From: Oscillospiraceae bacterium
GTDB lineage: Bacteria > Bacillota > Clostridia > Oscillospirales > Ruminococcaceae
NCBI GenBank assembly: GCA_022769565.1
Contig: JALEJQ010000099.1
Span: forward strand, 1 to 33,610
Length of the DNA stretch: 33,610 bases
Reading direction: 5' to 3'
Under the pieces are notes generated by a model. The model did not search any database and was not told the DNA's origin. It was given only the letters and a program-made list of their open reading frames with translations. This document shows positions 16,004-23,298 of this stretch, one piece after another. Both the position numbers and the translations under genes were made by a program. Position 1 is the stretch's first letter. Every line of letters starts with the position of its first letter.

Positions 16004-17179
16004 TTAAATGGCAAAGCCCTCGGGCAGAGCAAGCCCCTCTCCCGAAAAAATATCGTAAATAATAACGTCGGAATGTTTATCTTCTTCAACGGCACCCTTT
16101 TCTCCAACGTTGAAAACATCGGTTTCCACGCCGCCCGAGACCTGCTCAATTGCGGAAAGAGCCGCTTTTTTCTCCGAAGGAGTTATTATGATAATGCGTG
16201 AAAAAGCACCCTGTACGGCGGAAAGCTCGCCGTAACATTCCGTAAGCTCCGCAGTAAGGGAAATTTCTCCGCCGTATTCAAGGGCAGACACCTGACGGTA
16301 CAGAAGCCTATCCAGCTCGGCGGCGTTTTCCGCTCTTTGCAGCTTTATTTCCCCGTCCTCGCCGTCTTTGATAAGCACATCTGCTGTTATTCCGCAGGAA
16401 ATGGCGGAGCGCATAAGTGAAGCGTACACATCAAGTACCCTGTCCGCTTCGTCAGCTTTTTTACAGGCGGCAAGGTCGGGAACGGCAAGGATATGCGCCG
16501 CCCGATGCCCCGAAAATTCCTTTACTATAAAGCTCTCGCTGCGGCTGCTCAGCTTCCAATGTATCCTGTTCATTCTGTCACCGTCACGGTAATCTCTCAT
16601 TTCCGCAACATCGGGCGGCTCGCCGTCTGTCCTTACTCCCGAACAGCTGCCCGAAATGCTTTCTGCGCCCGTTAAGCCTTCCTCCGCGGCAAAGGGCAGC
16701 TCCTTTGGCATAACTGCGCAGGAAAGCCTTGTTCCCAGCTTTATCCTTGCTGAAAACAGACCTATAAGGTCAAACACAGAAGCGTGTTTTATGATAAATT
16801 CCACCGTTCCGCAATGCTCGGGGGTAAGATTCATCACAATGACCTCGGAGGAACGTGCCCTGACGGGTACGGACATAGAATATTTATGGAACCTTTTATC
16901 CCCGTCCGTTCTGTAAAGCATATTAACAACGCAGCTTGAAACGGGTATGAACGTGGGATTTTTAACGTGTACCCTTATTGTCAGCTTTTCTCCCCTTGTT
17001 ACCCTTTCCGGCACTCCCGAAATTTTAATTTTCAGCTTTTTTACCGTTACTCCAAGGATAATTCCCATAAAAACAGGGAATATCAGCAGTGTAACAAGCA
17101 GCAGAAAGGAAAGGTCGTCATGGTAAAGTGGGTAAAACACCGCCGACATTATAAGAAAAACTATATATAATATCTTCAT
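16004..17179 (-). CDS. DUF58-domain membrane protein
   Basis: A 391-residue protein with two N-terminal membrane helices (about 3-20 and 24-45), a beta-rich middle segment and the DUF58 signature at about residues 195-222 ('MRDYRDGDRMNRIHWKLSSR' followed by 'ESFIVKEFSG'). DUF58 proteins are regularly encoded next to MoxR ATPases. Some have a von Willebrand A-like fold in the C-terminal half, and the rather divergent sequence here is compatible with that. The ATG at 17179 has only a weak ribosome-binding site, and it begins nine bases after the MoxR stop codon, so translation is probably coupled. It likely bridges the ATPase and the membrane transglutaminase. Its biochemical role is not established. 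Confidence 0.9.
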   Translation of the reverse strand: MKILYIVFLIMSAVFYPLYHDDLSFLLLVTLLIFPVFMGIILGVTVKKLKIKISGVPERVTRGEKLTIRVHVKNPTFIPVSSCVVNMLYRTDGDKRFHKYSMSVPVRARSSEVIVMNLTPEHCGTVEFIIKHASVFDLIGLFSARIKLGTRLSCAVMPKELPFAAEEGLTGAESISGSCSGVRTDGEPPDVAEMRDYRDGDRMNRIHWKLSSRSESFIVKEFSGHRAAHILAVPDLAACKKADEADRVLDVYASLMRSAISCGITADVLIKDGEDGEIKLQRAENAAELDRLLYRQVSALEYGGEISLTAELTECYGELSAVQGAFSRIIIITPSEKKAALSAIEQVSGGVETDVFNVGEKGAVEEDKHSDVIIYDIFSGEGLALPEGFAI

Positions 17180-17188
17180 ATCGCAGAT

Positions 17189-18145
17189 TTACAGCTTCGG
17201 CGCAGGAACGCTGTTCATTACCTCGGCAAGCACCGTTTCCGTACTGCTGCCGCTTGCCTTTGCCTTTGCCGTAAGGATAAGCCTGTGTGCGCATACGTCC
17301 CCTGCAACGTACTTAACATCATCGGGGATAACAAAGGTCCTGCCGTGAAGAAGGGCGCAGGCTTTTGCCATTGAAGCAAGTGCAACCGTACCTCTCGGGC
17401 TTAATCCCAGCTTTATCAGGGGGTGTTCTCTCGTTGCGGCGGCGATCGAAGCAATGTAGCGGTATATTCTGTCATCTGCAAAAACATCGTCTGCGGCGTT
17501 CTGTATCATAATTATATCCTGCCTTGAAGCAACGGCTCTTACAGCGTCCGCAGGGTCGGCGGCTGCCTTTGATCTAAGAATGGAGATCTCGCTTTCAAGG
17601 TCGGGATAGCCCATTGACAGCTTTATAATGAAGCGGTCAAGCTGTGATTCGGGCAAAAGCTGCGTACCTACCGAACCAACGGGGTTCTGTGTGGCGATAA
17701 CGATAAAGGGACGGGGCAGCGTTCTTGTTACGCCGTCAACGGTAACTGCGCCCTCCTCCATTACCTCAAGCAAAGCGCTCTGGGTCCTGCTGGAAGTACG
17801 GTTTATCTCGTCCGCAAGGAAAAGGCTGCACATTGCTGCGCCCTCTCGGAATTCAAACTGACCTGTCTGCTTGTTATAGAAATTGAAGCCTGTAACGTCC
17901 GCAGGCATAACGTCGGGGGTGAACTGCATACGCTTGTAGTCAAGCGACATAGCCTTTGAGAACGCAACGGCAAGAGTGGTCTTGCCAACTCCCGGAATAT
18001 CGTCAAGAAGTATATGCCCCTTTGCGGTTATGGCAAGCAGTGTTTTTATGATAATATCGTCCTTGCCGATAACGACTTTTTTTACTTCGTTTATTACAGC
18101 CTTTGATCTTGGGATAATATGATTCTGAAGCTCCTGTTCCGTCAT
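17189..18145 (-). CDS. MoxR-family AAA+ ATPase
   Basis: A 318-residue AAA+ ATPase, thought to act as a chaperone that activates partner proteins encoded next to it. Walker A is 'PGVGKTT' (residues 51-57). Walker B is 'LFLADEINR', followed by the family motif 'TQSALLEVMEEG', sensor 1 in 'VIATQNP' and an arginine finger in 'ESQLDRF'. I place the start at the ATG at 18145, which has AAAGGATGG about eight bases upstream. The ATG at 18157 overlaps that same site and is less likely. It leads the MoxR-DUF58-TgpA operon and is preceded by a good promoter on the minus strand. Confidence 0.93.
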   Translation of the reverse strand: MTEQELQNHIIPRSKAVINEVKKVVIGKDDIIIKTLLAITAKGHILLDDIPGVGKTTLAVAFSKAMSLDYKRMQFTPDVMPADVTGFNFYNKQTGQFEFREGAAMCSLFLADEINRTSSRTQSALLEVMEEGAVTVDGVTRTLPRPFIVIATQNPVGSVGTQLLPESQLDRFIIKLSMGYPDLESEISILRSKAAADPADAVRAVASRQDIIMIQNAADDVFADDRIYRYIASIAAATREHPLIKLGLSPRGTVALASMAKACALLHGRTFVIPDDVKYVAGDVCAHRLILTAKAKASGSSTETVLAEVMNSVPAPKL

Positions 18146-18178
18146 TTCTGCGACCATCCTTTTTAACTTGATAAATTA

Positions 18179-18207
18179 ATGATAACACATATGGGGCAGC
18201 TTTTCAA
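18179..18207 (-). promoter_or_regulatory. Promoter of the MoxR operon
   Basis: On the minus strand, TTGAAA (18202-18207, plus TTTCAA) and TATCAT (18179-18184, plus ATGATA) are 17 bases apart. Each is one base from consensus. Transcription would start near 18172, about 27 bases before the ATG at 18145. Confidence 0.7.
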
Positions 18208-18237
18208 ATTACAATTCGGTTAAATTTTCTTACAGTA

Positions 18238-18273
18238 TGGCAAAGCACTGCCATTTTCTCAACCGTGGGTTGA
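18238..18273. promoter_or_regulatory. Two short inverted repeats, possible operators
   Basis: TGGCA-6-TGCCA (18238-18253) and TCAACC-3-GGTTGA (18259-18273) lie in the divergent gap between the MoxR operon and the XRE regulator, just upstream of the regulator's own promoter. They could be binding sites for that regulator. This is inference from position and symmetry only. Confidence 0.4.
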
Positions 18274-18293
18274 ATTGTTAAACTATCTTTAGC

Positions 18294-18322
18294 TTGTTTT
18301 CAACTGCAGCTTGTGATATAAT
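18294..18322 (+). promoter_or_regulatory. Extended -10 promoter of the XRE regulator
   Basis: TGATATAAT gives a perfect -10 (18317-18322) with a TG extension. The -35 (TTGTTT, 18294-18299) is weak, at 17 bases spacing. Predicted transcription starts about 15-20 bases before the coding start, leaving almost no leader. Confidence 0.65.
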
Positions 18323-18343
18323 GAGCCTATAGCCCGAAAGGAC

Positions 18344-19231
18344 GTGATCGTTACGGAAAATACATTCAACTCAAACTTAAAGCGTATACGCAAGGAAAAA
18401 GGCTTCACACAGGAGCAGCTTGCCGACGCTGTGGGAGTTTCGCCACAGGCTGTTTCAAAGTGGGAAATAGCAAGCTACCCCGACGCACAGCTTCTTCCTG
18501 CAGTTGCGGATTTTCTCTGCGTTACCATTGATGAGCTGTTCGGACGGCAGGAAGAAAAGGAAGATATACATACAAAGCTGCTGAAATATTACAACGCTCT
18601 CCCCAACGAAGATAAGTTTGAAGCAGGCTGGGAGATAGGACGAGTGCTTGCACTTTCCTGCTGCGGCTGCCGGGAATATGAGCCTCTTTCCGAGTATATT
18701 TTAAACGGGAACTTTAACAACTATTCACAGGTCACATGGGGAAACGGCTTTATGCAGTCGAGAAATTCGGCAGACCTGCGCTATATGCTTATTATGCCCG
18801 AGCCGAAGCAGGGTTATGACGGCTGGCTCGCATATGAACCCATAGCGGCGGAATTTTTCGGGTTCCTCGCCCTTCCAAACGCACTGAGAGCCGTGTATTT
18901 CCTTGCAGGACGGAAGACCACAATGTTCTTTACCGCCAAGACACTTTGCCATTCCCTGCATATAACCGCAGAAAATGCCCGGGAAATAATTGACGGTATG
19001 CTGAAATTCGGTCTTATATGGAAAGCAGACCTTAACAACGGCTGTTCAAGCGAAAATATCTATCAGTACATAGCCACCTGCGGTCTTGTGGCGTTTCTTG
19101 CCTTTACAAAGGTGCTTATGAACCGCCCCACCGCTTTCAGCTATCAGACCGACAACCGCTGCGGTGAGCCTTATTTCAGAAATGATACCTTTAATAATAA
19201 TTTGTCCGACAAACCCAACCGAAATAAATAA
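18344..19231 (+). CDS. XRE-family transcriptional regulator with unknown C-terminal domain
   Basis: About 295 residues. Residues 12-66 form a classical Cro/C1 helix-turn-helix ('LKRIRKEKGFTQEQLADAVGVSPQAVSKWE', then 'YPDAQLLPAVADFLCVTIDELFG'). The C-terminal 220 residues, rich in aromatic residues and Cys, are not recognised. The only in-frame conventional start is the GTG at 18344. It lies inside AAAGGACGTGATC, which matches the extended 16S anti-SD complement (AAAGGAGGTGATC) at all but one base, so the true start could be a non-standard codon just downstream. The gene has its own promoter and possible operators, and lies upstream of the ABC exporter pair. It could regulate them, but 276 bases of repeats intervene. 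Confidence 0.85.
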   Translation: MIVTENTFNSNLKRIRKEKGFTQEQLADAVGVSPQAVSKWEIASYPDAQLLPAVADFLCVTIDELFGRQEEKEDIHTKLLKYYNALPNEDKFEAGWEIGRVLALSCCGCREYEPLSEYILNGNFNNYSQVTWGNGFMQSRNSADLRYMLIMPEPKQGYDGWLAYEPIAAEFFGFLALPNALRAVYFLAGRKTTMFFTAKTLCHSLHITAENAREIIDGMLKFGLIWKADLNNGCSSENIYQYIATCGLVAFLAFTKVLMNRPTAFSYQTDNRCGEPYFRNDTFNNNLSDKPNRNK

Positions 19232-19268
19232 AACTCAACTTTATTATTAAAGTTGAAAAACCATAGAA

Positions 19269-19348
19269 ATAACGGGCGGATAATATCCGCCCCTACAAAA
19301 TAGACAAAATATCGCCAATCGTAGGGGCGGCTATCAGCCGCCCGTTAT
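19269..19348. repeat. Paired REP-like hairpins (second locus)
   Basis: Two facing palindromes, GGGCGGATAATATCCGCCC and GGGCGGCTATCAGCCGCCC (read as plus-strand), are each bounded by CCCTAC/GTAGGG. The outer ends ATAAC...GTTAT are also complementary. It is the same unit and the same head-to-head arrangement as at 795-873, with different inner palindromes that still pair. Confidence 0.8.
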
Positions 19349-19351
19349 ATA

Positions 19352-19453
19352 ATACAAATAACCAATAAAACTGTAGACAAAAAATCTTCGCATAATCCAT
19401 AAAGCTAAGATTATGCTCGATTTTTTGTACAGTTTTTAATTGGTTATTAGTAT
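19352..19453. repeat. Long imperfect hairpin of about 102 nt
   Basis: The arm 19352-19397 (ATACAAATAACCAATAAAAC onward, ending CATAATC) pairs with 19409-19453 (GATTATG onward, ending TTATTAGTAT) over about 45 positions with a few mismatches and small gaps. The loop is 11 bases. The ends ATAC/GTAT resemble the ATACTAA...TTAGTAT ends of the structured elements at 895 and 7731. It may be a small MITE. Confidence 0.75.
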
Positions 19454-19507
19454 AAAACAAACTGATTCAACTTTATTATTAAAACAATAAAGCAAGGGGG
19501 ATAAAAA

Positions 19508-21370
19508 GTGAAGAAGAAAAAGGAAGAGAAGGAAAACCCTCTTCACACCGAATACGGCATTTTAAGCAATTCGGTGTATATTCTGGGGAAAATAAAAAAA
19601 TACTGCCCGAAGCTGCTGGCGCTTATGGCGGTAGGAGTTGTCACAAACTCACTTATGCAGTATATGTGGAGCATTATCGGAAAGTTTGTCCTTGACATTG
19701 TTGAGCAGCAGGCAAACAGCCCCGAAAAGGACATTGCTCCCCTTATAAAGCTGCTTATCATCACAACGGCGGTGGAGATCGTCAGCATGATAATAAACAC
19801 CGTTACCGACAACAAGCGCTGGTACAACGCCATCGGTGTGCGTATGCACGTTATTACGGAACGTGCGGAAAAGACCCTGTCAATGAACTATCAGACCCTT
19901 GAACGTCCCGACATACTTGATATGGAAAGCAAGGCGGAGGAAGCCACGGGCGGCAACAACAACGGTGTTGAAGGACTTATACACTCGGTCTACTCCCTGG
20001 GCGTACAGCTTTTTGTTATGGTGACCACCTTTTCCGTTGTTGCGGCGCTGGACTGGCGGCTTGTGCTGATAATTGCGGCGCTGTCCGTTGTGCAGTTCCT
20101 TTTCTTCCGCTACACCGTTAAAAAGGACAGAAAGGAAGTCTGGGACAGGCTCGCTCCCGTATGGCGCAGGATACATTACATGGAGCGCACAACTCAGGAC
20201 TTCGACTACGCAAAGGACGTAAGGCTTTTCGGCATGAAGGACTGGCTTTCGGACAAGCAGCATGAAATCCTCGGCGAGAAGCAGGAGCGAATGATGCGCA
20301 GCCGTAACCTGTGGATATACAACAGCCTTTTTGCCCACGGAATGACCCTTATCTCAACGGCGGTGGTATACGGCGTTCTTATCTACAGCTTTTTGGGCGG
20401 CGGCATTTCCATAGGTGATTTTACCCTTTACATCGGCTTTGCCACCACCTTTACCTCCGCTATGACGGGGCTTCTTAACTCAATAGGCGGCTACAAGCAA
20501 TGCTCTTTGCAGGTTGACAACTTCCGCTCCTATATGGATCTTGCGCCAGATGATGAAAGCGACTGTATACCCGTTCCCGAAAGCGATAAATACATATTTG
20601 AGTTCAAAAACGTATCCTTTAAATATTCGGGACAGGAAAATTACGCTCTGAAAAATTTGAACCTTACACTTGAACCGGGAAAACGCCTTGCTGTGGTGGG
20701 TCTTAACGGCGCAGGAAAGACTACCTTTATCAAACTGCTTCTGCGGCTTTATGACGTTACCGAGGGGGAAATTCTCCTTAACGGCACGGATATACGCCGA
20801 TTTAAGCGGAACGAGTATTACAGACTGTTTTCGCCCGTGTTCCAGAATGTGGAAATATTTGCGTTCCCAATGAATGAGAACGTGTCAATGGACAGACCGG
20901 AGGACACGGACAAAAAACGTGCTGAGGAGTGTCTTGTGAAGGCAGGAATGGCGGAGAAGCTGGCTTCCCTTGAAAAAGGCGCCGATACCGAGCTTCTTAA
21001 GGTGATATACGACGACGGCGTTGACCTTTCGGGCGGCGAAAAGCAGAAGCTGGCTCTTGCAAGGGCGCTGTACAAGGACGCTCCCGTTATTGTTCTTGAC
21101 GAACCCACCGCCGCCCTTGACGCACTTGCGGAATACAATCTTTACAAGAGCTTTGACGAGATAATTGGAGATAAAAGCGCAGTTTACATTTCCCACCGTC
21201 TTTCATCCACCCGTTTCTGCGACAGCATAGCAATGTTCAAGGCGGGGGAAATGGTGGAGTACGGCACTCACGACGAGCTGCTTGCCAAAAAGGGCGCTTA
21301 TGCGGAAATGTTCGAGATACAGGCGCAGTATTACAAGGAGGGAAAAGATTATGCAGAAGCGGCAGAATAA
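19508..21370 (+). CDS. ABC exporter half-transporter, first subunit
   Basis: A 620-residue fused transmembrane/ATPase subunit of the type IV ABC exporter fold, with a six-helix domain up to about residue 330 and then the nucleotide-binding domain. Walker A is 'GLNGAGKTTF' (near 398), the signature is 'DLSGGEKQKLALARAL' (near 506), Walker B with the catalytic Glu is 'VIVLDEPTAALD', and the H-loop is 'YISHRLSS'. The start is a GTG with AAGGGGG seven bases upstream. The gene overlaps the next ABC gene by 20 bases, so they most likely make a heterodimer. The cargo (a peptide, drug or lipid) cannot be told from the sequence. No bacteriocin precursor or peptidase domain is visible. Confidence 0.93.
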   Translation: MKKKKEEKENPLHTEYGILSNSVYILGKIKKYCPKLLALMAVGVVTNSLMQYMWSIIGKFVLDIVEQQANSPEKDIAPLIKLLIITTAVEIVSMIINTVTDNKRWYNAIGVRMHVITERAEKTLSMNYQTLERPDILDMESKAEEATGGNNNGVEGLIHSVYSLGVQLFVMVTTFSVVAALDWRLVLIIAALSVVQFLFFRYTVKKDRKEVWDRLAPVWRRIHYMERTTQDFDYAKDVRLFGMKDWLSDKQHEILGEKQERMMRSRNLWIYNSLFAHGMTLISTAVVYGVLIYSFLGGGISIGDFTLYIGFATTFTSAMTGLLNSIGGYKQCSLQVDNFRSYMDLAPDDESDCIPVPESDKYIFEFKNVSFKYSGQENYALKNLNLTLEPGKRLAVVGLNGAGKTTFIKLLLRLYDVTEGEILLNGTDIRRFKRNEYYRLFSPVFQNVEIFAFPMNENVSMDRPEDTDKKRAEECLVKAGMAEKLASLEKGADTELLKVIYDDGVDLSGGEKQKLALARALYKDAPVIVLDEPTAALDALAEYNLYKSFDEIIGDKSAVYISHRLSSTRFCDSIAMFKAGEMVEYGTHDELLAKKGAYAEMFEIQAQYYKEGKDYAEAAE

Positions 21371-23150
21371 AGACAAAAAGTCCGAAAGCCACATTATGGA
21401 CGCTCTGAAATACTTTTACCCCATTGCATGGAAAGCACACAAGTCCTATTTTTTCATAGGCGGAATGCAGGTGCTTGCAGGTGCGGCGCACCCCTTTGTG
21501 AACATCTTTATGACGCCGCTTATCATTGACGAGCTGCTTGGGGAACGGGATATACAAAAGCTGCTTATGTACGCAGCAATACTTGTTCTCGGGAACACCC
21601 TTCTTTCCCTTGCAAGCTCCTTCCTCGGGGTTACAATGGAAAAATACGATGAAAAGTTCCAGAACCTTTTTACGGAGCAGATGAGCCGCAGAGTAATGGA
21701 ACTTGACTTTCAGCTTACAGAGGATAAAAAGGCTCTTGACCAGATAGAAGCCGCAAGAACGGGTATGTCCTGGTATTCCGGCGGCGTTCACGGCATTTCG
21801 CAGCAGCTTTTCAACAGCATAGCCGCTGTTATGACAATTGCAGGCGTTGTGGCGGTCATTGCGGTAAAAGCACCTGTGCTGTTCCTTATAACAGGGGCAA
21901 TGCTGGGCGTGACGGCGTTCATAAACAGCAGAAAAAACAAGATAGAAATAGAATCCTATGCAAAGCTATCAAAGCTGAACAGGGTCTTCGGCTACCTTGG
22001 CTATGAGATAAACGACTTCCGCTTCGGCAAGGATATACGTCTTTACGGGGCAAAGGATATGATGGTAGAAAAGTGGGAAAAGTACACCGGCGACAGCATA
22101 AAAAACTGGAAAAGCCAAGCCGACCGTCAGCTTCCTCTCAGCATTGCTTCGGTATTTGCCGACGTTGCAAGGGATTTCGGCAGCTATTTATATGTAGGCA
22201 TACTTGTTATAACGGGGAAAATAACCGTTGGTGCGTTCTCACAGCTTCTTTCCGCAGGCGGCACCTTTTACGGCTCAATGCAGGTACTTGCCTACAGCGT
22301 TCAGGAGATGATAAAACGCACAGGCTACGCTTACGAATACGTTAAGTTCATGAACTACCCTGCGGCGATAGAAAAGGGCAGCCGACACGTTGAAAACAAG
22401 CCTCACACCATTGAATTCCGCAACGTCTGCTTCACCTACCCCAACACAACGGTAACGGTGCTTGACGGCGTTTCGGTGACACTTCATCAAGGTGAGCATC
22501 TTTCCGTTGTGGGACTTAACGGCGCAGGAAAAACCACCTTTGTAAAGCTGCTCTGCCGCCTTTACGACCCCACAAGCGGCGAAATACTCCTTGACGGCGT
22601 TAACATCAAGGAGTATGACTACAACGAATATATGCAGCTGTTCTCCCCCGTTTTTCAGGACTTCAAGCTGTTTGCGTTTTCCCTTAAGGATAACATAATT
22701 TTAAACGGCGAATGTGACGACAGCGAGCTTGACGGGCTTATTGAACAGGTGGGACTTGCGGATAAGGTCAATTCCCTTGAAAACGGCAGAGAAACAATGC
22801 TTTTCAAGGCGTTTGACGAGAACGGCGTTGAACCCTCAGGCGGCGAACAGCAGAAAATAGCCATTGCAAGGGCGCTGCACAAGAGTTCGCCGGTAGTAAT
22901 ACTTGACGAGCCTACCGCCGCCCTTGACCCTGTTGCGGAGTATGAGATATACAGGCAGTTTGATACCCTTGTGGGCGGAAAAACAGCGGTGTATATATCA
23001 CACAGGCTTTCAAGCTGTAGGTTCTGCGACAAAATTGCGGTATTTTCAGGCGGCAGGATAGCGGAGTACGGCACACACGATGAACTTGTGGACAAAAACA
23101 ACGGCATTTACGCCGAAATGTTTGCGGCACAGGCACAGTATTACAGATAA
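21351..23150 (+). CDS. ABC exporter half-transporter, second subunit
   Basis: A 599-residue partner of the preceding subunit with the same order of domains: a six-helix membrane domain, then Walker A 'GLNGAGKTTF' (near 388), signature 'VEPSGGEQQKIAIARAL', Walker B 'VVILDEPTAALD' and H-loop 'YISHRLSS'. The signature has Pro where the usual motif has Leu (PSGGE rather than LSGGQ). Both catalytic glutamates are kept, so both ATP sites may work. I chose the ATG at 21351 because AAGGAGG lies ten bases upstream. An in-frame start at 21282 is only an overlap with the first gene. A strong bidirectional terminator hairpin follows. Confidence 0.93.
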   Translation: MQKRQNKDKKSESHIMDALKYFYPIAWKAHKSYFFIGGMQVLAGAAHPFVNIFMTPLIIDELLGERDIQKLLMYAAILVLGNTLLSLASSFLGVTMEKYDEKFQNLFTEQMSRRVMELDFQLTEDKKALDQIEAARTGMSWYSGGVHGISQQLFNSIAAVMTIAGVVAVIAVKAPVLFLITGAMLGVTAFINSRKNKIEIESYAKLSKLNRVFGYLGYEINDFRFGKDIRLYGAKDMMVEKWEKYTGDSIKNWKSQADRQLPLSIASVFADVARDFGSYLYVGILVITGKITVGAFSQLLSAGGTFYGSMQVLAYSVQEMIKRTGYAYEYVKFMNYPAAIEKGSRHVENKPHTIEFRNVCFTYPNTTVTVLDGVSVTLHQGEHLSVVGLNGAGKTTFVKLLCRLYDPTSGEILLDGVNIKEYDYNEYMQLFSPVFQDFKLFAFSLKDNIILNGECDDSELDGLIEQVGLADKVNSLENGRETMLFKAFDENGVEPSGGEQQKIAIARALHKSSPVVILDEPTAALDPVAEYEIYRQFDTLVGGKTAVYISHRLSSCRFCDKIAVFSGGRIAEYGTHDELVDKNNGIYAEMFAAQAQYYR

Positions 23151-23195
23151 GAAAGCGCTCCGCTAAAATAATAATTATACTAATTCCAAATAAAA

Positions 23196-23245
23196 GCGCA
23201 GTCCGCATAAAACCGTGAAAACGGTCATGCGGACTGCGCCTTGTT
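23196..23245. terminator. Bidirectional terminator between convergent genes
   Basis: GCGCAGTCCGCAT (23196-23208) pairs perfectly with ATGCGGACTGCGC (23227-23239). An inner CCGT/ACGG hairpin lies in the loop and a T-rich stretch (CTTGTTATTTG) follows on the plus strand. It separates the ABC exporter operon from the convergent giant-protein gene. The 13 bases before it repeat TACTAATTCCAAAT, as at the left end of structured element copy 1. Confidence 0.8.
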
Positions 23246-23298
23246 ATTTGTTATTTACGGTTCATAAAAACCGCAGGTGTTGTGAGTATTGCACCCGA

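Larger units (their letters stand above)
19235..19483. repeat. 17-bp direct repeats flanking a repeat block
   Basis: TCAACTTTATTATTAAA occurs identically at 19235-19251 and 19467-19483. The first copy is also part of a perfect hairpin (CAACTTTA/TAAAGTTG, 19236-19255). Between the copies lie the paired REP-like hairpins and a 102-nt inverted repeat. The direct repeats could be a target duplication or a recombination scar. The gap otherwise holds no gene. Confidence 0.65.
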
